Of a stretch of 64,000 bases of DNA, positions 8,272-16,181 are shown in pieces (position 1 is the first letter of the stretch; every line of letters starts with the position of its first letter). The position numbers and the translations under genes were made by a program. The notes below the pieces were generated by a model. It was not told where the DNA came from and searched no databases. It worked only from the letters and a program-made list of their open reading frames with translations. Source of the stretch: Bacteroidales bacterium (GTDB taxonomy: Bacteria > Bacteroidota > Bacteroidia > Bacteroidales > UBA932); contig JAFYSH010000017.1 of assembly GCA_017546605.1 (NCBI GenBank), positions 1 through 64,000 on the forward strand. The letters run 5' to 3'.

Positions 8272-8595
8272 ATGAAAACAAGGAAGGACATAGTAGAGAA
8301 AATTCGTCAGATCATAAAGAGCTGCGCACCTACGGCAGAAGCCTTTTTGTATGGCTCTGAAGCCAGAAACGAAGCCCGCCCCGACAGCGACATTGATATT
8401 CTTGTTCTGATGGATGGTTCTGGTGAGAAACTTTCATCTGCAGAAGAGGACATCATCCGATGGCCTTTGTACGAACTGGAACTGGAAACCGGAGTCTTGA
8501 TCAGTCCTTTGATCATGCTTAAAAAGAATTGGTACAATCGACCAATCAAAACACCGTTTTATTATAACGTCATGAGGGAAGGAATACGATTATGA
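8272..8595 (+). CDS. MNT-type nucleotidyltransferase, antitoxin of a HEPN/MNT pair
   Basis: 107 residues from the ATG at 8272; an upstream ATG at 8206 lies before the promoter and is rejected. The minimal nucleotidyltransferase signature is intact: YGSEAR (G28, S29) followed by SDIDILVL (D40, D42). In characterised MntA/HepT systems the MNT protein neutralises the HEPN ribonuclease by adding AMP to a tyrosine. Its stop overlaps the HEPN start by 4 nt (ATGA), so the two are translationally coupled. It lies in a short accessory stretch between conserved genes. Confidence 0.85.
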   Translation: MKTRKDIVEKIRQIIKSCAPTAEAFLYGSEARNEARPDSDIDILVLMDGSGEKLSSAEEDIIRWPLYELELETGVLISPLIMLKKNWYNRPIKTPFYYNVMREGIRL

Positions 8596-8990
8596 AAGAT
8601 ACGTTTGACCCAGAAAGCAAAAAAGCTCTCATTAACTACAGAATTGAACGAGCCTATGAAACCCTTAAAGAAGCAAAATACAATGCCGATGGAGGATTCT
8701 ACTATGCAGCAATCAATCGTCTATACTATGCATGCTTCTATGCAGTAATCGCGCTACTGCTCAAACATGATATCACCTCTCAAACTCATCAGGGTGCCCG
8801 TGCTATGCTTGGACTACATTTTGTATCAAAAGGCAAGCTAAGCAAGGAAAACGGGAAAACCTTTCATGATCTTTTTGAAAAACGCCATAGCGGTGACTAC
8901 GACGATTTCGTCCTATGCGATCAGGAGATGGTCGATGAATTATATCCCAAGGCCGTACAATTTATTGAAGACATAAAAGACCTTCTATAA
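8592..8990 (+). CDS. HEPN-domain protein, putative ribonuclease toxin
   Basis: 132 residues, all helical by composition, of the HEPN (UPF0332-like) family. The helix with AAINRLYYACFYA (about 39-51) and the late motif around R98-H99 with DY at 102-103 are typical. The strict RX4-6H motif of HepT is not seen; instead there is R98-x4-Y103, with Y103 a candidate for AMP addition by the MNT partner. That assignment is inference. In known pairs the HEPN protein cleaves RNA and acts as a toxin or phage-defence effector. Confidence 0.82.
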   Translation: MKDTFDPESKKALINYRIERAYETLKEAKYNADGGFYYAAINRLYYACFYAVIALLLKHDITSQTHQGARAMLGLHFVSKGKLSKENGKTFHDLFEKRHSGDYDDFVLCDQEMVDELYPKAVQFIEDIKDLL

Positions 8991-9035
8991 GACTGCGTTT
9001 CGACCCTGCCGCATCCGCAACAGGGCATTTCTACT

Positions 9036-9113
9036 GAAAGACATAGACAATTAGCTCATCGTTAGAAGTCTCTCCGAGACATTCTTTCTCTGAGCTTTTT
9101 GTCTATGTTTTTA
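9036..9113. repeat. Long imperfect inverted repeat with inner hairpin
   Basis: Arms 9041-9058 and 9091-9108 are complementary over 18 positions with two mismatches. Between them is a perfect 5-bp hairpin (GTCTC/GAGAC, 9068-9080). A T-rich tract follows on the plus strand (9108-9127). It could end the HEPN transcript, end the SUMF1 operon from the other side, or be the remnant of a small mobile element. Confidence 0.5.
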
Positions 9114-9131
9114 TTCTTTTTATTTTTAAAC

Positions 9132-11150
9132 TCAGGGGAGCAAAACCAAACGGAACCCGAAGGTGTAGTACCTGCTGGAGGGGTCGTAGCTGCACCGATC
9201 GGATACGCGACAGAGCCTAGCGCTGTTGCACCAACTACCCCCGCGAAGCACACGGTTCGAACCACTGGCAGGACCCGTGGGGTTCGTTTGGGAGGAGGAG
9301 TTATAATTCCCGTACCTATCCTGACACCATTCCCAGACATTCCCGCTCATATCGTATAAGCCCAGTTCGTTCGGTTGCTTTTGGCCGACAGGATGGGTAT
9401 GGCTGCTACTATTATTAGTGTACCAGGCCACATCTTCTATGTTGTTGCTGCCCGCATATTTATACCCCTTGCTCTTCTTACCTCCTCGTGCTGCATATTC
9501 CCATTCTGCCTCGGTCGGTAGACGATAGGTCTTGCCCGTTAGTTGGTTCAATTTCTTGATAAACTCTTGAATATCGTTCCAGGAAACATTCTCGACAGGA
9601 AGATTATCTCCCTTAGAATAGCTCGGGTTATCCCCCATCACCGCCTTCCACTGTGCCTGGGTTACTTCGTATTTACCGATGTAAAAATCAGAGACCGTCA
9701 CTGAATGTACTGGTTTTTCGTCACTATCCGCATCCGAACCTTGCTCCGAAGTCGCCCCCATTTTAAAAGTACCGCCTTCGACAAAGACCATTTCAATGCC
9801 GTAATCTACAATAGTCTTCGGTCGCTCCGGCAGTTTTTCCATCGTCCGTTTCTCGTCCAAGCGTTGGTTGTGTTCAATCATCACATCAAAACTCAGGTCT
9901 TCGTAGCCATCTTTTTTCAGCACAATTTTGTGTTCTCCGACCAAAAGTTGGGATGCTTTGGGACTTGTACCGGCCTTTTTTCCATCTATCCAAATCTCAC
10001 AAAGGCTGGGGGTACTTTCCAAAACCAGTGTTCCGTACATCGGCACAGGCGCACCAACGGTAATCGTCCGGGGTTCCCCATCCTGCAGGGTAAAGGAGAC
10101 GCTCTGCGACTTGTGACCGGCCTTGCGGGCCTCCAATATGTGCGGCGTCCGGCTGCTGAGGTTCCCCCGCCACGAACCGGTCCCTTTCTTTTCCTGGTCC
10201 ACCCAGATCTCCGCATCGGCCATGTCTGAACGACAAGTGACCATACCAAATTGCGGCACCATCTTGAAATGGTGTGACTGAACCTGGCCGTTGGCCGTCA
10301 CATTCACTGTCTCCTCAAAGACTGCGTAATTCTCGGCTTGCAAACGGATGCGATGCGGTCCTTCGGCATATTTCTCTTTTGATTCAACAGGGGTCGAACC
10401 AACAAGTTTTCCATCAATGGCTACGTTGGCGCCCACCGGTTCACTGGTTATTTTCAGACGCCCATATGCAGGTTTCAGATCTACCGTAATGAAATCATTC
10501 GATTCTGAGAATTCAATGGAGCCCGTTAACGTCTGATAGAATTCACTTTCGACCTTGTAGTGGTATTTTCCATAGTCGAGGCTTTTGGTATAAACACCAT
10601 CGCTGGTATAGCTTCCTCCCAACTCGTAATTTTCAGTTTTGCCAATTGAAACAAAGGCAGTCTGAGCTTCCTCCGGCAAAACCTGAATCTTCAAAAATCC
10701 GAAATTCACCGAAGCATTGGTCACCGTCTCCACCTGTGCATCCGTCCGCAGGGTCAGGCGATATACCTTGCCCTTCTCCAAACGGACCGGGATCGGAGAC
10801 ATCGCCTTGTACTCGGAGCAACTGAAATGCAGGTTCTTCACCTGATACGGCACCCAAAACCAGATCTCACCATTCTCCCGCTTCATCCGTCGTTGCACGG
10901 CCAAGCCACCCGTCTCCAAAACCAACGGATTCTTCAGTTTGTTCGTCACCGACACCTTGATCAGCGCACAAAGATTGTCATTCTGATCCTTCTCGGGATA
11001 ATAGGCCGTCGCATCCATGTCCTGCGGTTGCAACACCACTTCTCCGTCCAGCGTCATCGTCATCGACTGCGCTCCCACCTCCGGAGCCAACCAACCCTGC
11101 ACGCCTAACACCAGGACCAGGGTCAAAAGTATACGGAAAATGTATTTCAT
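9132..11150 (-). CDS. Exported PEGA-repeat protein with C-terminal SUMF1 domain
   Basis: 672 residues with a signal peptide ending near AQS (27-29). Residues 30-140 form an N-terminal module shared with the neighbouring gene. About four PEGA-like repeats follow (near 150-225, 230-295, 302-365 and 372-430), including VAIDGKLVGSTP and IWIDGKKAGTSP. A SUMF1 (formylglycine-enzyme fold) domain spans 450-672. Its C-terminal box has Cys at 641, 647 and 653, but not with the spacing of the catalytic Cys pair of true FGE, so sulfatase maturation is doubtful. It may bind envelope glycans or act in surface assembly. It follows the 11182-12273 gene by 31 nt, in one unit. Confidence 0.82.
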   Translation of the reverse strand: MKYIFRILLTLVLVLGVQGWLAPEVGAQSMTMTLDGEVVLQPQDMDATAYYPEKDQNDNLCALIKVSVTNKLKNPLVLETGGLAVQRRMKRENGEIWFWVPYQVKNLHFSCSEYKAMSPIPVRLEKGKVYRLTLRTDAQVETVTNASVNFGFLKIQVLPEEAQTAFVSIGKTENYELGGSYTSDGVYTKSLDYGKYHYKVESEFYQTLTGSIEFSESNDFITVDLKPAYGRLKITSEPVGANVAIDGKLVGSTPVESKEKYAEGPHRIRLQAENYAVFEETVNVTANGQVQSHHFKMVPQFGMVTCRSDMADAEIWVDQEKKGTGSWRGNLSSRTPHILEARKAGHKSQSVSFTLQDGEPRTITVGAPVPMYGTLVLESTPSLCEIWIDGKKAGTSPKASQLLVGEHKIVLKKDGYEDLSFDVMIEHNQRLDEKRTMEKLPERPKTIVDYGIEMVFVEGGTFKMGATSEQGSDADSDEKPVHSVTVSDFYIGKYEVTQAQWKAVMGDNPSYSKGDNLPVENVSWNDIQEFIKKLNQLTGKTYRLPTEAEWEYAARGGKKSKGYKYAGSNNIEDVAWYTNNSSSHTHPVGQKQPNELGLYDMSGNVWEWCQDRYGNYNSSSQTNPTGPASGSNRVLRGGSWCNSARLCRVSDRCSYDPSSRYYTFGFRLVLLP

Positions 11151-11181
11151 AAATGTATTATTTACAATTGAGAATCGAAGC

Positions 11182-12273
11182 TTATTTCACCAACACCAGA
11201 CGGAAGCCGTAATTGCTCCGACGATAAGAAGAATAATTGTAGGCACGAAAGGTCACCCGACAGATTTTTGCAGAACTACCCCAACTTCCTCCACGAAGGA
11301 CATACTGGGTTCCATCCGTGGCCGTACCAGCATCGTATAGACGGTAGGTATCCTGGCACCACTCCCAAACATTGCCACACATATCATACAAACCCAACTC
11401 ATTGGGCGACTTGGTTCCCACGGCGTGACTTTTATTGCCCGCATTATCCAGGTACCATGCCGTATATTGAGGATGATCTTCCCCAGCATAACGCAAGCCC
11501 TTGCTCTGCTTTCCTCCCTTGGCGGCGTACTCCCATTCCGCTTCTGTCGGCAAGCGATAGGTTCTGCCTGTCTGCTGGTTCAATTTCCGGATAAAGGACT
11601 GAATATCATCCCAACTCACATTGTCCACCGGCAAGTTTTCACCCTTGAAAGAGCTCGGGTTGCTTCCCATCACAGCTGTCCATTGCGCCTGGGTCACCTC
11701 ATACTTTCCAATGTTGTAACTTTTCACAAACATCGTATGCAACGGCCCCTCATCCAAATATACGTCCGGATCGACTTGGTTGTTCGCCCCCATCTGGAAC
11801 GCTCCACCTTCTACATAAATCATATCTTTAAACAACTGCTCCAGAGGATCTCCCTGCTGAGCTGTCCCTACCCGGCTGCACAGGCGCAAACGATAGACCT
11901 TTCCTTTCTCCAACTTGGCGGGAATCAGAGCCAAAGGCTCATATCCTTTGCATTTAAAGCTCAAATTGCGTGCTTGACGGGGCACCCAGAACCACACCTC
12001 TCCAGTCGCTTTCTCTTCGCGAGCCATCACACCCACCATCCCCGTTTCCAACTGCAAAGGATTGTTCCAATCCCCCAACAAAGTAACTTTGATGAGTGCG
12101 CACAGTTCATCATTTTGGTCCTTCACGGGCGATGTCGCCCGTGCGTCGATGTCTGCCGGATCCAACGTAAGATCACCCTGCATCAACATGCTATAATCTT
12201 GTGCCCAAGCTGCCACAGAGAACACACTACAAAGTAGCCCTAACCAGGCAAGCCGCCAATATAAAGGTTTCAT
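11182..12273 (-). CDS. Exported SUMF1-domain protein, short paralogue
   Basis: 363 residues from the ATG at 12273, which opens a signal peptide (MKPLYWRLAWLGLLCSVFS...AWAQ). The frame runs upstream, but that part overlaps the promoter. Residues 25-133 match the N-terminal module of the next gene (for example KDQNDELCALIKV and GEVWFWVP). The SUMF1 domain covers about 148-363, with IGKYEVTQAQW, YRLPTEAEWEYAA and NVWEWCQD. It has no PEGA repeats. Only one Cys (338) remains in the C-terminal box, so FGE activity is unlikely. It and the downstream gene look like a duplication, one copy carrying repeats. Confidence 0.85.
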   Translation of the reverse strand: MKPLYWRLAWLGLLCSVFSVAAWAQDYSMLMQGDLTLDPADIDARATSPVKDQNDELCALIKVTLLGDWNNPLQLETGMVGVMAREEKATGEVWFWVPRQARNLSFKCKGYEPLALIPAKLEKGKVYRLRLCSRVGTAQQGDPLEQLFKDMIYVEGGAFQMGANNQVDPDVYLDEGPLHTMFVKSYNIGKYEVTQAQWTAVMGSNPSSFKGENLPVDNVSWDDIQSFIRKLNQQTGRTYRLPTEAEWEYAAKGGKQSKGLRYAGEDHPQYTAWYLDNAGNKSHAVGTKSPNELGLYDMCGNVWEWCQDTYRLYDAGTATDGTQYVLRGGSWGSSAKICRVTFRAYNYSSYRRSNYGFRLVLVK

Positions 12274-12303
12274 CGGTATTTCTTCAAGTCTGATAAGATT
12301 CCA

Positions 12304-12335
12304 CAAATATACTATTTCAAGCCGATGAACACAAA
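12304..12335 (-). promoter_or_regulatory. Promoter of the two-gene SUMF1 operon
   Basis: On the minus strand TTTG (12332-12335), 20 nt, TATATTTG (12304-12311). The TTTG is formed by the end of the T run of the ferredoxin terminator, so the terminator and promoter physically overlap. Confidence 0.82.
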
Positions 12336-12369
12336 AAAAACGGATACACTGATTATGATGCATCCGTTT
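12333..12369 (-). terminator. Terminator of the ferredoxin gene
   Basis: Stem AAACGGAT/ATCCGTTT (12362-12369 with 12338-12345), 16-nt loop, followed on the minus strand by an uninterrupted run of eight T. Confidence 0.8.
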
Positions 12370-12388
12370 CTGTTGTTTTGCTGATTGC

Positions 12389-12556
12389 TTATTCTTCGCT
12401 AATTGCTCCTACCGGGCAAGCTTCTGCGCAAGTACCGCAAGAAGTACACATTTCAGGATCAATTCTGTAGATGTCGCCTTCAGAGATAGCTCCTACGGGG
12501 CATTCACCTTGGCAAGTTCCGCAAGCTGCGCAATCTTCACTAATTTTGTAAGCCAT
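12389..12556 (-). CDS. 2[4Fe-4S] ferredoxin
   Basis: 55 residues, MAYKISEDCAACGTCQGECPVGAISEGDIYRIDPEMCTSCGTCAEACPVGAISEE in outline. Two CxxCxxCxxxCP motifs bind two [4Fe-4S] clusters (C9, C12, C15 or C16-region, and C37, C40, C43, C47). It is a clostridial-type low-potential electron carrier for enzymes such as pyruvate:ferredoxin oxidoreductase in an anaerobe. It is a single gene with its own promoter upstream and terminator downstream, and overlaps no longer gene. Confidence 0.95.
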   Translation of the reverse strand: MAYKISEDCAACGTCQGECPVGAISEGDIYRIDPEMCTSCGTCAEACPVGAISEE

Positions 12557-12593
12557 TGTAGTAATGTTTAAATGTTAATATCGATATCGGCGG

Positions 12594-12624
12594 CAAATGT
12601 AGTAAAAAGAAACAAGCAAACAAG
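12594..12624 (-). promoter_or_regulatory. Promoter of the ferredoxin gene
   Basis: Minus strand: CTTG (12621-12624), 19 nt, TACATTTG (12594-12601). The -7 box is exact and the -33 box has one mismatch. Confidence 0.65.
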
Positions 12625-12645
12625 TGATATGCGCATCATTTTTGT

Positions 12646-12653
12646 TAAATTTG
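12646..12653 (+). promoter_or_regulatory. -7 box of the DUF1573 gene
   Basis: TAAATTTG, 28 nt before the ATG at 12682. No good TTTG lies 19-21 nt upstream, so this is only a partial promoter match. Confidence 0.45.
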
Positions 12654-12681
12654 CTGCTTTAAGTTCACGACCCAAAACAAT

Positions 12682-13815
12682 ATGAAAGCGAACAAAAAAT
12701 CAATATTCACCATACATCTGCTGATTCTCTGTATCTTGCAAGTTCTAATCAGTCAGCACACACCCGTCTATGCCCAAAATTCTTTTTCAGGGGTGATTGA
12801 GTTTGACAAAAGTGTACACGATTTCGGAGACTTCATGATCTCAGACGGCAAAAAAACTTGCACCTTCACCTACAAAAACATCAGTGACAGCCCCCTGGTG
12901 ATCCACGATATCATCACCTCCTGTGGCTGCACCGATCCGGTCTGGTCCAAACAACCCGTCCATCCAGGAAAACAGGGAACCATCCAAGTTACCTTCAACA
13001 ATGACTTGGGTCCCTACCCGTTTGACAAGGCTTTGACCGTGTATGTATCCAATGTGCACAAACCAGTCATCCTCCGCATTCGGGGCAACGTTCTGGACCG
13101 TAAACGCAGCCTGGAAGAGTTATTCCCCATCCGAATCGGTTCCTTGGGCCTACGGGAAGCACCGTTGAACCTGGGGCAAATCGAACAAGGAGTCAGCCGA
13201 AGCGAAACCATCGAGGTCGCCAATCTGTCGGACCGTCCCATTCAAGTTTCTTTCACCCACAACACACCCGGACTCTATCTCCAACTCGATCATCCTACCA
13301 TCCCGGCCAAAGGCAAGACCCAACTCCGCTATAGCATCGATACCGAGAAGACCCGGGAAAAGCTCTGGGGGAAAAACACCTTTGAAGCCACGGTGCAAAT
13401 CAATGGAAAAGCCCAACAAAAGCCCATACAAGTGATCGCTTTGATTAAGGAAAACTTTGCCGGTTACACCGAACAACAGCGTCGTAGTGGCGCCTTGCCG
13501 CAGTTCCAAAACTCCTCAGCCGATTTCAAACGCATCAAGAGCACAGACAGCGCCACGGTAAGTTATACCTGCAAAAATGCAGGAAAGGTTCCGTTGGTCA
13601 TATACAAAATTGATGGAAGTGATCCGGGATTGGAAATGGAATTTCCCAAGGAAATTGCGCCTGGCTCCAGCGGCACTATCCGAGTAAAAGTAACGCCGGA
13701 AGCGTTGGCCCAACAAAAAAATGAAGAGGAAATCCTCTTCATCCTAACGGTCATCACCAACTCTCCGGTACGCCCCCTCACCTCCCTATTCATTACCGGT
13801 GTAGTAGAGGACTAA
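12682..13815 (+). CDS. Exported DUF1573-domain protein
   Basis: 377 residues with a signal peptide ending near YAQN (about 31). The first DUF1573 (Ig-like, ASH-related) domain is at 38-135, with VHDFGDFMISDGKKTCTFTYKN and the typical SCGCTDPVW Cys pair. A middle Ig-like region and a third one near 280-375 (TVSYTCKNAGKVPLVIYKIDGSDPG) follow. DUF1573 proteins are abundant envelope proteins of Bacteroidota with no defined function. It is 50 nt upstream of meaB and may be read together with it. Confidence 0.85.
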   Translation: MKANKKSIFTIHLLILCILQVLISQHTPVYAQNSFSGVIEFDKSVHDFGDFMISDGKKTCTFTYKNISDSPLVIHDIITSCGCTDPVWSKQPVHPGKQGTIQVTFNNDLGPYPFDKALTVYVSNVHKPVILRIRGNVLDRKRSLEELFPIRIGSLGLREAPLNLGQIEQGVSRSETIEVANLSDRPIQVSFTHNTPGLYLQLDHPTIPAKGKTQLRYSIDTEKTREKLWGKNTFEATVQINGKAQQKPIQVIALIKENFAGYTEQQRRSGALPQFQNSSADFKRIKSTDSATVSYTCKNAGKVPLVIYKIDGSDPGLEMEFPKEIAPGSSGTIRVKVTPEALAQQKNEEEILFILTVITNSPVRPLTSLFITGVVED

Positions 13816-13865
13816 ACCTGAAACAATAAAATAAGTACTATAAGAATCGATAAAACTGAAAAATT

Positions 13866-14978
13866 ATGCAACACCAAGGCGATTTTTTCGATGAATACGA
13901 CAATAAAGACACGGCATTGGTTATCAACGAAGGCGTAGAACAACCCCCGATTGTCAATCCATACCTCAAACGTTTTGTCAAAAAGAAACCGGCCCTACTT
14001 TCCGTCGAGGAATACATGGCCGGCATTACTTCGGGCAACCGCACGATCCTCAGCCAAGCCATTACATTGGTAGAAAGCTCCCTCCCCGAACACCGGGAAC
14101 TGGCTCGCAAGATCATCCAAGAATGCCAGGCAATCTCCCACAAAGCCAGAACCATCCGAATTGGCATTACAGGTGTACCCGGAGCCGGGAAAAGTACCTT
14201 TATTGAATCATTCGGAGGAATTGTCACCCAAGACGGACACAAGTTGGCGGTATTGGCCATCGACCCGAGTTCCGAAAAGAGCAAAGGCAGTATCCTGGGA
14301 GACAAGACCCGGATGGAAACCTTGACCAACAATCCGGACGTATTCATTCGGCCTAGTCCGAGCGCAGGATCCCTGGGTGGGGTTGCCCGCAAAACGCGCG
14401 AAAGCGTACTGCTCTGCGAAGCGGCAGGTTTTGATGTCGTATTTATTGAGACAGTGGGTGTCGGCCAATCCGAAACTGCAGTTCACTCCATGAGTGACTT
14501 CTTCCTGCTGTTGATGCTCTCCGGAGCTGGAGACGACCTGCAAGGCATCAAACGGGGAATCATGGAGATGTCCGATTTGATTGCAATTACCAAAGCCGAT
14601 GGCACCAACGTGGACAAAGCCAACATGGCCCGTGCCCTTTACGCCAATGCCCTGCACCTGTTCCCGCCGACCGAATCTACCTGGGTTCCGACAGCTATGA
14701 TTTCATCAGCAGTCACCAAAGTTGGTTTGGATGAGATTTGGGCAAAGATCAAATCGTATTTCGAATTGGTTCAAGGTAACGGATACTACGAAAAGAAACG
14801 CCGCGAACAAGCCCGATTCTGGATGTACGAAAGCATCAACGAATCGTTGAAAGAGATGTTCTACGAAAACCAAACCATCGAAGGTCTCCTACCCGATTAC
14901 GAAGAACAGGTTTTGCAAGGTAACCTGGAATCTTTCACCGCTGCCGGAGAACTCCTGGATCTGTACAAACGAAAATAA
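13866..14978 (+). CDS. meaB: Methylmalonyl-CoA mutase-associated GTPase
   Basis: 370 residues, normal for MeaB/ArgK. An N-terminal helical part is followed by the P-loop GVPGAGKST (about 103-111), the IDPSSEKSKGSILGDKTRM segment, the ETVGVGQSE switch region and ITKADGTN as the guanine-binding NKxD-like motif. MeaB loads and protects the adenosylcobalamin cofactor of methylmalonyl-CoA mutase. Its presence implies a succinate-to-propionate (or reverse) pathway in the cell; the mutase genes are not in this window. The metal exporter follows after 18 nt. Confidence 0.93.
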   Translation: MQHQGDFFDEYDNKDTALVINEGVEQPPIVNPYLKRFVKKKPALLSVEEYMAGITSGNRTILSQAITLVESSLPEHRELARKIIQECQAISHKARTIRIGITGVPGAGKSTFIESFGGIVTQDGHKLAVLAIDPSSEKSKGSILGDKTRMETLTNNPDVFIRPSPSAGSLGGVARKTRESVLLCEAAGFDVVFIETVGVGQSETAVHSMSDFFLLLMLSGAGDDLQGIKRGIMEMSDLIAITKADGTNVDKANMARALYANALHLFPPTESTWVPTAMISSAVTKVGLDEIWAKIKSYFELVQGNGYYEKKRREQARFWMYESINESLKEMFYENQTIEGLLPDYEEQVLQGNLESFTAAGELLDLYKRK

Positions 14979-14996
14979 CCGATCGCTACCCTACCC

Positions 14997-16154
14997 ATGC
15001 TTCATCTTCTTACGGACGTACTACGCAACAGTCTATTAATCACTGGCCTGGTCATCATCATGATGATCGGAATTGAGTTCATTAATGTCGGATCGAATGG
15101 TCGATGGTTTTCCAAACTGGAAGGATCGAAACGCCGCCAAGTTCTTTTGGGCGCACTCCTGGGCCTGGTTCCCGGATGCATTGGAGGCTTTGCTGCGGTT
15201 TCCTTGTATTCACACCGCCTCCTCTCATTTGGCGCCCTGGTTGCCATGATGATCTGCTCATCCGGAGATGAAGCCTTTGTAATGTTGGCCATGATTCCCG
15301 AGCAAGCGCTACTGATTTTTGCAATCCTTTTTGTCATCGCCTGCGCTGCGGGACTCCTCACGGATAAGTTCTTCAAGAAACCCCTGCCCATTGTCGGTTG
15401 TGACCAGGAATTTGAAATCCATCACCACGACCACCAACAACAAGAACTCGCCTCCCCGTGGAAAGCCGCTTCTTACCGGAAACTTCGCCATGCAAGTTCC
15501 AAGAAGATCATTACCTTGATTGGAATCGGTTTGTTCATTGCTGCTATGTTTGTGGGATTATTGGAACACGACCACAATGCTCATGTTCCTACACAAGCCA
15601 CTGAATATCACTGCCACGAAATCCACTCGGTTGCCAATGTACACCCCTCGGCAGAAACACACGTACACGAACATACACTGAATATCTTCAGCGAACGTTG
15701 GCTGAACATTGCGTTTGCCATCCTCTCGCTGGGAGTCTTGCTACTGGCTATGACCAGCAACGAACATTTCATCCAGGAACACATCTGGAACCATGTGATT
15801 CGCAAACACTTCCTGTCAATTTTCCTCTGGACGTTTGGAGCCCTGCTGCTCATCCACTTGGGCCTACAATACCTGGATATTGAAGATTGGCTACACAGCA
15901 ATACCTTGTTGATGATACTAATAGCGGCCCTGATTGGAATCATTCCAGAATCAGGACCGCATATGATCTTCATTACGCTTTTTGCCAGTGGTCTAGCTCC
16001 ATTTTCAGTGCTTTTGACCAGTTCCATCGCACAAGACGGACACACCACCTTACCGTTGTTGGCTCAAAGCAAACGCAGCTTTGTTCTCGCAAAACTCATC
16101 AACATCGTTGTCGCGATTGCTGTAGGGATGCTGTTCTTGCTTATCGGATATTAG
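14997..16154 (+). CDS. Putative metal exporter, ArsP_2/manganese transporter-like
   Basis: 385 residues with about ten hydrophobic segments in two halves (roughly 13-32, 44-70, 74-96, 101-120, then 170-190, 230-250, 265-285, 300-320, 325-345, 360-384). It matches the 10-TM ArsP_2 family of putative heavy-metal exporters (LRNSLLITGLVI..MMIGIEF, GLVPGCIGGFAAVSLY, SSGDEAFVMLAMIP). Two cytosolic or periplasmic loops are His-rich (IHHHDHQQQ near 140, and about ten His between 190 and 226), fitting a divalent metal substrate. The metal is not known. It converges on rho. Confidence 0.78.
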   Translation: MLHLLTDVLRNSLLITGLVIIMMIGIEFINVGSNGRWFSKLEGSKRRQVLLGALLGLVPGCIGGFAAVSLYSHRLLSFGALVAMMICSSGDEAFVMLAMIPEQALLIFAILFVIACAAGLLTDKFFKKPLPIVGCDQEFEIHHHDHQQQELASPWKAASYRKLRHASSKKIITLIGIGLFIAAMFVGLLEHDHNAHVPTQATEYHCHEIHSVANVHPSAETHVHEHTLNIFSERWLNIAFAILSLGVLLLAMTSNEHFIQEHIWNHVIRKHFLSIFLWTFGALLLIHLGLQYLDIEDWLHSNTLLMILIAALIGIIPESGPHMIFITLFASGLAPFSVLLTSSIAQDGHTTLPLLAQSKRSFVLAKLINIVVAIAVGMLFLLIGY

Positions 16155-16181
16155 ACGTCAAGATTACCAATTTTGCTAGGA

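Noticed and set aside
11425..12237. 270-codon open frame antisense to the short SUMF1 gene
   Set aside because: Shadow of a conserved coding region; no recognisable protein.
9132..12273. Sulfatase-maturing formylglycine enzymes
   Set aside because: The Cys pair with FGE spacing is not present in either protein, and no sulfatase gene is nearby.
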